Positions 8,855 through 15,739 of a stretch of 33,143 bases of DNA are shown piece after piece. The DNA is from Planctomycetota bacterium. Lineage in GTDB: Bacteria > Planctomycetota > Phycisphaerae > FEN-1346. The stretch is from assembly GCA_026387035.1 (NCBI GenBank), contig JAPLMM010000197.1:1-33143 (forward strand), read 5' to 3'. The stretch's first letter is position 1, and each line of letters opens with the position of its first letter. The notes beneath the pieces are model-generated. The model was not told where the DNA came from, did no database searches, and saw nothing but the letters and a program-made list of their open reading frames with translations. The translations under genes were made by a program, and so were the position numbers.

Positions 8855-10089
8855 CAGTCCTCGATGCCTCCGCGGCGGGCGAGGATCTCGAACGGAATGC
8901 CGCGCACCAGGGCCGCATCCTTGCATGCCGTCTGCGCGAAGCCCTTGGCCTTGATGGACCGGATTTCGGGCGAGAAGAGGCCCGTCTCGGATTCACGGTG
9001 GACGATCGTGATGTTGCCCTTGTAGAGGCTGACGCGGTACTCGCCGGAGACGAACCGCTGGCTGGCCGCGACGAAAGCGTCCAGTTCGCGCTTGAGCGGG
9101 TGGTACCACATCCCGTGGTACACGAGGTACGCCCACTTGCGGTCCACGACGGCCTTGAACTCCAGTTCGTCCTTCGTCAGGCACCACTGCTCGAGGTCGC
9201 GGTGGAGGCGGAGGATGACGTGTGCGGCGGGGGCCTCGTAGATTTCGCGGCTCTTGAGGTCCATGATGCCGTCCTCGAACATGTCGATGCGTCCGACGCC
9301 ATTCGCCCCCGCGACACAGTTGAGTTCCGGGATGAGTTTCCCCAGCGCCATCTTCTTGCCGTCGAGGTGGGTCGGAATGCCCTCGGTGAAGCGGATGGTG
9401 ATCTCCGTGGGTTTGTCGGGCGCCTTTTCGGGCGGGACGAGCCACATCCAGATGTCGTCCGGCAGTTCCTGGTCCAGACCGATGGCGCCCGAGGCGATGG
9501 ATCGGCACCACAGGGTCTTGTCGTCGCCGCCCTCGATCTGCTCGTCCACGGGGACGCCCCACGCCTCGCAGAGCGCCTTCTCTTCGCCGCGCGTCAGGTC
9601 GAAGTCGCGGACCGGGACGAGGATCTGGCACTTCGGGGCGAACATCTTAAAGACGTTGTGCATGCGGTACTGGTCGTTGCCCTTGCCGGTCGATCCTTCC
9701 ATGAGGGCGTCGCAGCCGAGTTCCTTGCCCTTGAGCGCCACCTCCCTCGCCACCAGTTGCCGCGTCATCGACGTCGAGACCGGATAGCCCTCGTAGTCGG
9801 AGTTGGCGCGGATGGCCTTGGCCAGCCAGTTCTCGGTGAACTCCTTCGTCACGTCGAGCATGATGGGCTTGACGCGGAGGACCTTGGCCTTGGCCTTGGA
9901 GACGGCGATTTCCTCGTCGCCCTGGCCGACGTCGCACGTGATGGCGACGATGTCCCGGACCTTGTAGGCGCGCCGCAAGAGTTCAACGGCCAGGCTCGAG
10001 TCCAGGCCCCCGCTATAGGCCAGCGCGACCTTCTTGACCTTGGGCACGGGGGTGGCGAAAATCCTGGCTTCGATTGCTTTCACGTCCAT
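8854..10089 (-). CDS. argG: Argininosuccinate synthase
   Basis: A cytoplasmic arginine-biosynthesis enzyme condensing citrulline and aspartate, using ATP, to argininosuccinate. The ATP-pyrophosphatase loop AYSGGLDSS is at residues 24-32. CDVGQGDE, EGSTGKGNDQ(Y/R) and the aspartate/citrulline motif region (YRMHNVFKMF, DDKTLWCRSIASG) follow. Length is 411 aa, typical of the family. AAAGGA lies ~10 nt before the ATG and a near-consensus promoter lies at 10138-10166. It is transcribed alone: argH and the other arg genes are not in the window. The gene ends against the 8-bp tandem repeat. It diverges from the rhodanese-methyltransferase gene across 89 bp. Confidence 0.97.
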   Translation of the reverse strand: MDVKAIEARIFATPVPKVKKVALAYSGGLDSSLAVELLRRAYKVRDIVAITCDVGQGDEEIAVSKAKAKVLRVKPIMLDVTKEFTENWLAKAIRANSDYEGYPVSTSMTRQLVAREVALKGKELGCDALMEGSTGKGNDQYRMHNVFKMFAPKCQILVPVRDFDLTRGEEKALCEAWGVPVDEQIEGGDDKTLWCRSIASGAIGLDQELPDDIWMWLVPPEKAPDKPTEITIRFTEGIPTHLDGKKMALGKLIPELNCVAGANGVGRIDMFEDGIMDLKSREIYEAPAAHVILRLHRDLEQWCLTKDELEFKAVVDRKWAYLVYHGMWYHPLKRELDAFVAASQRFVSGEYRVSLYKGNITIVHRESETGLFSPEIRSIKAKGFAQTACKDAALVRGIPFEILARRGGIED

Positions 10090-10137
10090 CGGTTCGTATC
10101 CTTTCGGTTCGGCCCGGCTCGGGCCTTACAGGCAGGT

Positions 10138-10166
10138 TTTTTAGCGTCGCGGGGGCCGGTTGTCAA
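10138..10166 (-). promoter_or_regulatory. argG promoter
   Basis: On the minus strand TTGACA (10161-10166), 17 bp, TAAAAA (10138-10143) preceded by GC. It leaves a leader of about 42 nt. No ARG-box-like palindrome was recognised. Confidence 0.7.
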
Positions 10167-10178
10167 TGGGGTTGTGGC

Positions 10179-10991
10179 GTGAGAGCAGACGGCGAAGCGG
10201 TTCCTCTTCCGATTCTGGACGTCCGCGCGGCGGCGCGGTTCCTGGCCGGCCACGCCCCCGGCGCGGTCAGTATCCCGCTCGACGAACTCGCCCGGCGGGC
10301 CCACGAACTGCCGCCCAAGGGCTCCGCGGTCCGCCTCTACGACGACGACCCGGCCCGCTGGAAGGCCGCCGCCGAGGCCCTTCGCCTCCGGGGATACGCC
10401 GTTCAGCCGGCGGCCCTTGCCGCGGACGACCTGCGGGAGTGCGGACCTTCGCGGGCGGCGCTCTGGCGACCCGGCCCGTTTCTCGTCGAGGCACTCGAGC
10501 ACATCGCCGCCGCGACCGGATCGCTCGCCGGCCGCGCGCTCGACATCGCCTGCGGCACCGGGCGCGATGCCGTGTACCTGGCGATGCGCGGCTACGAAGT
10601 GGACGCCATCGACCGTCTGCCGGACGCCCTCGAGCGCGCGCAGGACCTCGCGCGGCGCTCGGGCGTGCGCCTGAACACAATCCAGGCAGACCTGCGGCGC
10701 GAACCGGTCCTGCCGGCGGAAAGGTACGACCTCGTGACGGTGCTGCGGTTCCTGCATCGGCCCCTTCTGCCGGCCATTCGCGAATGTGTCGCGCCGGGAG
10801 GGTTCGTCGTTTACGAGACGTTCCACCGGCAGGACCCGGGGCGGGAAGGCCGGCCGCTCGACCCCGGCCACACCGTCGCGGACGGCGAGTTGGCGGCGGC
10901 GTTCGACGGTTTCGAGCTGGTCCTCGCGCGCGACGGCATCGCCCGCGGCGGGAGGATGTTTTCCCAGTTGCTCGCCCGCCGACCCCGATGA
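10179..10991 (+). CDS. Inactive-rhodanese/SAM-methyltransferase fusion
   Basis: A 270-aa cytoplasmic protein. Residues ~8-85 form a rhodanese-like domain (PILDVRAAARFLAGHAPGAV, IPLDEL). Where an active rhodanese has its catalytic Cys loop this one reads RLYDDDPARW, so sulfurtransferase activity is unlikely. Residues ~110-265 are a class I methyltransferase: motif I ALDIACGTGRDAVYLA, acidic motif II VDAIDRL, IQADLRREP, YDLVTVLRFLHR and GGFVVYETFH. The tail resembles TehB-like methyltransferases. Start GTG at 10179 was chosen because homology begins directly after it and the upstream stretch overlaps the argG promoter. Substrate is unknown. It is the only gene in its transcription unit, divergent from argG. 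Confidence 0.8.
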   Translation: MRADGEAVPLPILDVRAAARFLAGHAPGAVSIPLDELARRAHELPPKGSAVRLYDDDPARWKAAAEALRLRGYAVQPAALAADDLRECGPSRAALWRPGPFLVEALEHIAAATGSLAGRALDIACGTGRDAVYLAMRGYEVDAIDRLPDALERAQDLARRSGVRLNTIQADLRREPVLPAERYDLVTVLRFLHRPLLPAIRECVAPGGFVVYETFHRQDPGREGRPLDPGHTVADGELAAAFDGFELVLARDGIARGGRMFSQLLARRPR

Positions 10992-11034
10992 GGGCCGGCT
11001 GAGCAGGGCGCTGCGCCGGCGGCGAGGTACGACC

Positions 11035-11063
11035 TTGACAGACCAGAGCGGTTGGCTCATAAT
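11035..11063 (+). promoter_or_regulatory. Strong promoter upstream of the tRNA-Pro relic and GIY-YIG gene
   Basis: TTGACA (11035-11040), 17 bp, CATAAT (11058-11063). It lies 54 bp before the decayed tRNA-Pro, as expected for a former tRNA promoter, and probably now drives the GIY-YIG gene and the downstream tRNA-Pro. Confidence 0.75.
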
Positions 11064-11115
11064 CCAGTCGCGTGGGATGGGAATCCAAGGGGGCTGCCTT
11101 CGGGCGGCCCCACTA

Positions 11116-11144
11116 TCGGGGCGTAGCGCAGTTTGGTTAGCGCG
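11116..11144 (+). repeat. 29-bp direct repeat, left copy (tRNA-Pro 5' half)
   Basis: Identical to 11469-11497. The two copies are 353 bp apart and bracket the GIY-YIG gene. The identity runs from one base before the tRNA through base 26 of the cloverleaf. It reflects either tandem tRNA ancestry or an attachment-site-like duplication. Confidence 0.85.
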
Positions 11145-11166
11145 TCCCGGCGGGAAGGTCGCTGGT
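11117..11166 (+). pseudogene. Decayed tRNA-Pro lacking anticodon loop and 3' end
   Basis: The first 28 nt equal those of the intact tRNA-Pro at 11470: acceptor strand CGGGGCG, TA and the complete D arm. Next comes a different anticodon stem, TCCCG (11145-11149) and CGGGA (11151-11155), with a single G where a seven-base loop should be. AGGTC and the T-stem strand GCTGG plus one T follow, and then the tRNA sequence ends. It therefore looks like a second proline isoacceptor that lost six loop bases and everything after the start of its T loop. The GIY-YIG gene begins 14 bp later. Confidence 0.75.
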
Positions 11167-11179
11167 CAAGAAAGACGCG

Positions 11180-11479
11180 GTGTTTTGGGTATACATCCTC
11201 CGCAGTTTGCGAAACGGGAAACTTTACATCGGGAATACGAACAATCTGGACCGGCGGGTGTGGCAGCACAAGGAGGGGCGGGGAAGCCGATTCACGGACC
11301 AGAACGGGCCGTGGGAACTGGTGTATAAGGAAGAACATCCGGATCGTGTCTCTGCCGTGAGGCGCGAACGGTATCTGAAGAGTGTTGCGGGTTCGCGGGA
11401 GAAGAAGCGGTTAGCCGGCGCGAGGGCAGGCGGTTCAGTCGAACCAAAACTTGACGACGCAAATTCGGTCGGGGCGTAG
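11180..11479 (+). CDS. GIY-YIG nuclease-superfamily protein
   Basis: A 99-aa protein of the small stand-alone GIY-YIG family. The fold is visible: FWVYILRS (first motif), LYIGNTNNLDRRVWQH (YIG and the Arg of the active site), PWELVYKEEH, and RRERYLKS (catalytic Glu and Lys). The usual ~80-residue domain is complete, followed by a ~18-residue tail. The start is GTG at 11180, since the homology begins at once; no strong ribosome-binding site is visible. Its stop codon TAG (11477-11479) is bases 8-10 of the following tRNA-Pro, so gene and tRNA overlap by 10 nt. It lies between a tRNA-Pro relic and an intact tRNA-Pro. The DNA target is unknown; mobility by homing is a hypothesis. Confidence 0.85.
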   Translation: MFWVYILRSLRNGKLYIGNTNNLDRRVWQHKEGRGSRFTDQNGPWELVYKEEHPDRVSAVRRERYLKSVAGSREKKRLAGARAGGSVEPKLDDANSVGA

Positions 11480-11497
11480 CGCAGTTTGGTTAGCGCG
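11469..11497 (+). repeat. 29-bp direct repeat, right copy (inside tRNA-Pro)
   Basis: The right copy of the direct repeat at 11116-11144. It covers the acceptor strand and D arm of the intact tRNA-Pro. Confidence 0.85.
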
Positions 11498-11547
11498 CCT
11501 GCATGGGGTGCAGGAGATCGCTGGTTCGAATCCAGTCGCCCCGACCA
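11470..11547 (+). tRNA. tRNA-Pro(GGG)
   Basis: A complete cloverleaf: acceptor CGGGGCG (11470-11476) with CGCCCCG, discriminator A, encoded CCA (11545-11547). The D arm is GCGC...GCGC. The anticodon stem is CCTGC/GCAGG with loop ATGGGGT, giving anticodon GGG. The T arm is CTGG-TTCGAAT-CCAG. The C1-G72 pair is typical of bacterial tRNA-Pro. The 5' end overlaps the GIY-YIG stop codon. No separate promoter is seen, so it probably depends on the promoter at 11035. Confidence 0.96.
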
Positions 11548-11582
11548 TCTTTCCGCCGCAGGCGGATTAAGGGAACCAAATC

Positions 11583-11765
11583 ATGGTCGCCAAGGAAGCC
11601 GCAAGGCACGTCATCGACGCCATGCCCGACGATGCCAGCATGGACGACATCATTCATGCCCTCTACGTCCGCGCGAAGTTTGAGCACGGCGAGGGCGAGA
11701 TACGTCAAGGCCAAGGCGTGCCGCACGAGGAAGTCCGGCAGAGGCTTCAGAAATGGCTCAAGTAA
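11583..11765 (+). CDS. Small antitoxin of RelE/ParE-type module
   Basis: A 60-aa protein of the short antitoxin group that pairs with RelE/ParE toxins. It shows AIARHVIDAMPDD-like spacing (here AARHVIDAMPDDASMDDIIH), an ALYVRAKFEHG helix, and the C-terminal QGVPHEEVRQRLQKWLK that is conserved in this group and probably binds the toxin. AAGGGA lies ~10 nt upstream of the ATG. It begins 36 bp after the tRNA-Pro and overlaps the toxin gene by 13 bp. Autoregulation of the pair is usual for the family; no operator is evident here. Confidence 0.82.
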   Translation: MVAKEAARHVIDAMPDDASMDDIIHALYVRAKFEHGEGEIRQGQGVPHEEVRQRLQKWLK

Positions 11766-12040
11766 TGTGGGCGCCGGCGGCGCTTGCAGACGTTGAAGCC
11801 ATTGCCCAGTACATTGCCCGGGACTCCGCGGACAACGCGGCCCTTTTCGTCGCCCGGCTTATGGAAGCCACCGACCGCCTCGCCCGCTTTCCGGAATCCG
11901 GCCGCATCCTTCCCGAGATCGGCAACGCAGCATGCCGCGAGGTTATGGTCGCCCCTTATCGCATCATGTACCGCCTCGAAACCGACCAGGTTTGGATAAC
12001 GGGCATCGTTCACGGCGCGCGGAACTGGATGCCGGAATAG
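11753..12040 (+). CDS. RelE/ParE-superfamily toxin
   Basis: A 95-aa protein. MAQVMWAPAALADVEAIAQYIARD is the N-terminal helix pair, followed by ARFPESGRILPE, REVMVAPYRIMYRL and a terminal strand WITGIVHGARNW, the full ParE/RelE fold. The start at 11753 overlaps the antitoxin gene by 13 bp. A second possible start at 11765 would use TAATG stop-start coupling but removes the first conserved strand. Whether it poisons gyrase (ParE-like) or cleaves mRNA (RelE-like) cannot be told from the sequence. Confidence 0.88.
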   Translation: MAQVMWAPAALADVEAIAQYIARDSADNAALFVARLMEATDRLARFPESGRILPEIGNAACREVMVAPYRIMYRLETDQVWITGIVHGARNWMPE

Positions 12041-12163
12041 CGCGGCTTCCGGCCGACCCAGACATGAAGACCGGACCTGCGGGCCGGAGCAACAGGCACA
12101 TTTCCATGGGTCCTCGTTGGTCTGGCACTGCTCCCCCGGGTATTTTCGGCGGAACGGTATGAC

Positions 12164-12192
12164 TGGCGGGCGCGCCGGCCGGCCGGTACACT
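12164..12192 (+). promoter_or_regulatory. truA promoter, likely leaderless
   Basis: TACACT (12187-12192) ends six bases before the truA ATG (12199), with a poor -35 (TGGCGG, 12164-12169). Transcription would begin at the start codon. No ribosome-binding site precedes the ATG, in agreement. Confidence 0.5.
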
Positions 12193-12198
12193 CGGTTC

Positions 12199-12951
12199 AT
12201 GCGGTGCATCCGAATGACGGTCCAGTACGACGGGACGGCCTACCACGGCTGGCAGGAGCAGCCGGGCCTCGTGACCGTCCAGGGGACGCTGGCGGAGCGG
12301 CTGGCGACGATCCTCGTGGAGCGCCCCGCCGTCGAGGGCGCGAGCCGGACCGACGCCGGCGTCCATGCCCTCGGGCAGGTGGCGGCCGTGCAGACGGAGC
12401 GCGACATCACGCCGGCGCGCCTCCAAGCCGCGCTCAACAGCCGCCTGCCCGATGACATCGCGGTGGCCGACGTGGCCGAGGCGGCGCCGGACTTCTCCCC
12501 CTCGCACGATGCCGTCCGCAAACATTACCGCTACCGCCTCTACCGCGGCCGGGCCAAACCCATCTTCGAGGCACGATACGTCTGGCACTGGTACCGGCCG
12601 ATCGAGGTGGAACCGATGCGGGAGGCGGCGCGGCTCCTGGTGGGCCGGCACGATTTCAAGAGTTTCGAGGGCCGCGGGACCGGCCGCGAGAACACGGTCC
12701 GCGAGGTCTTCCGCCTCGACGTCACCGAAGCCGGCCGCGAAATCCATTTCGACGTCGAGGGCGACGGTTTTCTCTATCGGATGGTGCGGAACCTGGTGGG
12801 AACGCTGGTGGAGGTCGGGCGCGGGCATCGGACGGCCGAGTGGGTGGCCGAGGCTCTTGCGGCCGGGAGCCGGGAAGCGGCAGGCCCCACCGCCCCGCCC
12901 CAGGGCCTCTGCCTGATGGCCGTACACTACGCCGCCGAATCGGTCGGGTAA
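12199..12951 (+). CDS. truA: tRNA pseudouridine(38-40) synthase
   Basis: Modifies U38-U40 in the anticodon arm of tRNAs. The family start MTVQYDGTAYHGWQ-QP is seen here preceded by MRCIR. The catalytic Asp is at ~52 in GASRTDAGVHA. Other motifs: LNSRLPDDI, RKHYRYRLYRG, GRHDFKSFEGRG (the GxHDFxxF signature) and FLYRMVRNLVGTL. Length is 250 aa, full. The ATG at 12199 follows a -10 box directly. It stands alone between the toxin-antitoxin pair and a secreted protein. The 12041-12198 gap holds only the promoter. Confidence 0.96.
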   Translation: MRCIRMTVQYDGTAYHGWQEQPGLVTVQGTLAERLATILVERPAVEGASRTDAGVHALGQVAAVQTERDITPARLQAALNSRLPDDIAVADVAEAAPDFSPSHDAVRKHYRYRLYRGRAKPIFEARYVWHWYRPIEVEPMREAARLLVGRHDFKSFEGRGTGRENTVREVFRLDVTEAGREIHFDVEGDGFLYRMVRNLVGTLVEVGRGHRTAEWVAEALAAGSREAAGPTAPPQGLCLMAVHYAAESVG

Positions 12952-13011
12952 ACCCCGCTGCCGGCCCCATTTCCCGGGGAACCGGCGCCCTGCTCCGAGC
13001 GTCTAAATGTA

Positions 13012-13040
13012 TTGAATCGGGCGCGCGGCTACGTTATCAT
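13012..13040 (+). promoter_or_regulatory. Promoter of the SNase-like secreted protein
   Basis: TTGAAT (13012-13017), 17 bp, TATCAT (13035-13040). It overlaps the in-frame ATG at 13039, which excludes that codon and points to the start at 13087. Confidence 0.65.
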
Positions 13041-13086
13041 GACGGCCGAAAAAGAGATCCCGGCCCCAAGGAAAGGACTCACCCCA

Positions 13087-14337
13087 ATGCTTGCAAGCGA
13101 CGCCGGCGGCTCCAGAGCCGCCCTGGTCCTGGCTGCAGTGCTGTTCGTGGTCGTGGCCCTTCCTGGTGCGGGGCGTGCGGAGACGGCGGCCGCGGCGATC
13201 CTTCCCCCGCCACCGGCTGTTTACACGACATACCTCGCCGCCGTTACGAAGATCCAGGGCGATTCCTTCCAGTTCGAGTGGGAGGGGCGGACGATGACGA
13301 TCCGCCTCCGGGACGCCGATTCGAGCGACCTGGACCCCCCGCGCCTCCAGAGCGCCGCGTTCCTCGCTGCGCAACTGCTCGAGGCGGAACCGTTCTGGAT
13401 CTTCCCCTGCGCGCCGCTGAATCCCGGCGCGCCGGGAGAGGTCCGAGCCCGCGTGTGGACGAAGAAGGGCTGGCTCTCGGAAATCCTGATCAAGTCGAAC
13501 CTGGCGAAGCGGCGCAGCGACATGGCCGCGGTAACGTTCACTCCGGCGGAGGCCCCGCCTGCCGCGGCGCCGGCGGACGTCCCGCCGCCTCCGCCGCCCG
13601 CCTTCGCCGCCCCCATCCAGCAGATCGTCGCGGGCGACACATTCGAAGTTCAGCGCGAGGGCAAAACCGTGCGGCTCCGCCTCTACGACGCGGCATGCGC
13701 GGCGGACGCGGACCGTGCCAAGGAACTGGCCGCCAAGACCCTGGGAACCGGACCGGTCTGGATCTTCCCGTCGAGCCAGCGGAAACTGGGACCCGAGAAC
13801 GACCTGCCCGTGCGCATCTGGACCCGCGAGGGCTGGCTCGCGGACGCGCTGGTGAAGGCCGAGGCCGCCAAATACTTCGCCGACCCCGACAAGGCCCTGG
13901 AAGAGCGGATTGTGAAGAAGGGGGCGGAGCCGGCTCCACCGACCCCGGCTCAGACGCCGGCGAAGCCGACCGCGGGCGCACCAGGTTCTTCGACGCCGGA
14001 GAAGACGGTCTGGCGCCGAGTCGGGGTGTCGACCGCCATGAAGAGCACACACACCATCGAGAGCACCGTTTTCAAGATCCCCACTGCGAAATGGCGATTC
14101 TCGTGGAACCTGAAGCGCGTCATGCAACATGCAGCCATCCATGTCAACGTTTGCTACGTGGACCCGCGATATTCGGAGGTGAAACGGTCGATCACGCCGG
14201 CGGAAAGTTTCACGGCCGACCAAGGCAGCACGATCATCCGCCACGTGCCGGGCCAATTCTATCTGCGCATCCAAGGTGCGACAGCGTTGAACGTCGTCGT
14301 GGAATACATGGAACCGGCGGCATCCCCGGCCCCCTGA
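13087..14337 (+). CDS. Secreted protein with two degenerate SNase-like repeats
   Basis: A 416-aa exported protein. Signal peptide ~1-32 (LVLAAVLFVVVALPGAGRAETA). Two homologous domains follow, ~45-150 and ~178-280. Each has a VTKIQGDSFQFEWEGRTM / QQIVAGDTFEVQREGKTV hairpin, a (I/V)RLR-DA segment, a WIFP strand, an (A/P)VR(A/I)W strand and a GWL-(S/A)-(E/D)-(I/A)L(I/V)K helix. That order is the OB-fold layout of thermonucleases. The usual catalytic Arg/Asp/Glu set is incomplete (no clear second Arg), so nuclease activity is doubtful. A Pro/Ala linker leads to a different C-terminal domain of ~110 residues with VNVCYVDPRY. GAAAGGA precedes the ATG. Function is unknown. Confidence 0.65.
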   Translation: MLASDAGGSRAALVLAAVLFVVVALPGAGRAETAAAAILPPPPAVYTTYLAAVTKIQGDSFQFEWEGRTMTIRLRDADSSDLDPPRLQSAAFLAAQLLEAEPFWIFPCAPLNPGAPGEVRARVWTKKGWLSEILIKSNLAKRRSDMAAVTFTPAEAPPAAAPADVPPPPPPAFAAPIQQIVAGDTFEVQREGKTVRLRLYDAACAADADRAKELAAKTLGTGPVWIFPSSQRKLGPENDLPVRIWTREGWLADALVKAEAAKYFADPDKALEERIVKKGAEPAPPTPAQTPAKPTAGAPGSSTPEKTVWRRVGVSTAMKSTHTIESTVFKIPTAKWRFSWNLKRVMQHAAIHVNVCYVDPRYSEVKRSITPAESFTADQGSTIIRHVPGQFYLRIQGATALNVVVEYMEPAASPAP

Positions 14338-14392
14338 CCGCCCCGACGCCCGGGCAGCCCCTCCCTCCTTCGCTTCGCGGCCGGCGGGTCCC

Positions 14393-14421
14393 TTGTATGC
14401 AGGCCCCGGGGGGGCTATAAT
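14393..14421 (+). promoter_or_regulatory. panC promoter
   Basis: TTGTAT (14393-14398), 17 bp, perfect TATAAT (14416-14421) preceded by GC. The leader is about 53 nt. It likely serves panC, panD, lgt and the HEAT-repeat gene. Confidence 0.8.
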
Positions 14422-14480
14422 GCCCGGTCGCGGGTGCATCGACCGCCCGTGCCGACGACGGGACGGACGCCGGAGAGGCC

Positions 14481-15338
14481 ATGGCGGCGGTGGCAGCGAC
14501 AATCGGGCAGGTCCGGGAGGCCGTGCGGGAAGCGCGCCGGCGGGGCGAGCGGGTCGGACTCGTCCCGACCATGGGGGCGCTGCACCACGGCCACGTGGGC
14601 CTCCTGCGGGCCGCCCGCGCGGAAAACGGGTTCGTCGTCGTCAGCCTCTTCGTGAACCCGACGCAGTTTTCGCCCGGCGAAGATTACGAGTCGTATCCCC
14701 GGCCGCTGGAAAAGGACCTGAAGATTTGCCGGGACGAAGGCGTGGACCTCGTCTTCGCCCCGCAGCCGGCGGAGATGTACCCGGCGGGGTTCGCGACGAC
14801 GGTCCACGTCGCCGGGATGACCGAAAAGATGTGCGGGGCGTCCAGGCCGGGACATTTTGACGGCGTGTGCACGGTGGTGGCGAAACTCTTCGGCATCGTC
14901 CGCCCCGACGCCGCCTACTTCGGCGAGAAGGACGCCCAGCAACTGGCGGTCGTCCGGCAGATGGCACGGGACCTGAACCTGGCCGTCGAAATCCGGGCGT
15001 GCCCGCTCGTGCGGGACGCCGACGGCCTGGCGACGAGCAGCCGAAATCAGTACCTCTCGGCCCCCGAGCGCGCCAGCGCGCTGGTGCTGGGCCGGGCGCT
15101 CGCCCAGACGCGCGAACGGATCGAGGCGGGCGAGCGCGATGCGGCGAGCGTGGCCGACGGCGTCCGCCGGCTCGTCGGCGAGGAGCCCGGCGTCGCGCTC
15201 GAGTACGTGGCCGTCGTCGACCCGGACACGCTGGCGGACCTGGAGCGGATCGAGGACCGGGCGCTCGTGGCCCTGGCGGCGCGGGTCGGCCGGACGCGCC
15301 TCATCGACAACGTGCTCCTGCGGAACCTCGGGGGCTGA
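14481..15338 (+). CDS. panC: Pantothenate synthetase
   Basis: Joins pantoate and beta-alanine with ATP to give pantothenate, the coenzyme A precursor. Motifs: PTMGALHHGHVGLLRAA (the HxGH nucleotide-binding loop), VVSLFVNPTQF, YPRPLEKDL, the pantoate-binding FDGVCTVVAKLF, YFGEKDAQQL and the KMSKS-like SSRNQYLS. Length is 285 aa, full. GGAGAGG lies just before the ATG. panD, which makes the beta-alanine substrate, follows after 21 bp, so the two are an operon. panB is not in the window. Confidence 0.97.
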   Translation: MAAVAATIGQVREAVREARRRGERVGLVPTMGALHHGHVGLLRAARAENGFVVVSLFVNPTQFSPGEDYESYPRPLEKDLKICRDEGVDLVFAPQPAEMYPAGFATTVHVAGMTEKMCGASRPGHFDGVCTVVAKLFGIVRPDAAYFGEKDAQQLAVVRQMARDLNLAVEIRACPLVRDADGLATSSRNQYLSAPERASALVLGRALAQTRERIEAGERDAASVADGVRRLVGEEPGVALEYVAVVDPDTLADLERIEDRALVALAARVGRTRLIDNVLLRNLGG

Positions 15339-15359
15339 GAACGGAGGACGGATAGACTG

Positions 15360-15716
15360 ATGCAGATCAAAGTGCTGCGCGCAAAAATCCATCTGGCGAC
15401 CGTAACCGAGACGCGCCTCGACTACGAGGGGAGCATCACCCTCGACAAGGACCTGATGGAGGCCGTGGGCCTCGTGCCGGGCGAAGCGGTCCTCGTGTCG
15501 AACCTGGCGAACGGCTCGCGCCAGGTGACGTACGCCATTCCGGGCGATCGCGGCGGCGGGGCCGTTTGCCTCAACGGGGCCTCGGCCCGTCTGGCGGCGG
15601 TCGGCGACCACCTGATCATCATGGGCTTTGCGTACCTCGGGCCCGAGGAACTGGCCGGCCACGTCGCGCGAACCATCGTGCTGGGCGAGAACAATTCCAT
15701 CGTCCGCGGCCCGTAG
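15360..15716 (+). CDS. panD: Aspartate 1-decarboxylase proenzyme
   Basis: A pyruvoyl enzyme that makes beta-alanine from aspartate. The proenzyme is self-cleaved between Gly24 and Ser25 in LDYEGSITLD. Lys at ~9 (RAKIH), Tyr22 and the C-terminal VGDHLIIMGFA/ENN motifs are present. Length is 118 aa, normal. GGAGG is 12 nt upstream. The substrate link with panC directly upstream is obvious. Confidence 0.97.
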   Translation: MQIKVLRAKIHLATVTETRLDYEGSITLDKDLMEAVGLVPGEAVLVSNLANGSRQVTYAIPGDRGGGAVCLNGASARLAAVGDHLIIMGFAYLGPEELAGHVARTIVLGENNSIVRGP

Positions 15717-15739
15717 CCGGCCGCTCTCAGGAGAACGTG

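Noticed and set aside
11117-11479. A group I intron or homing intron in a tRNA-Pro anticodon loop
   Set aside because: Sequence from the second anticodon-stem strand into the T-stem follows the first stem strand directly, so nothing is inserted in the loop. The GIY-YIG gene starts after the T-stem strand.
11116-11497. An integrative element with attL/attR in tRNA-Pro
   Set aside because: The interval is only 353 bp and encodes no integrase. The repeat lies at the 5' half of the tRNA, whereas most integrases use the 3' half. A tandem tRNA origin is simpler.
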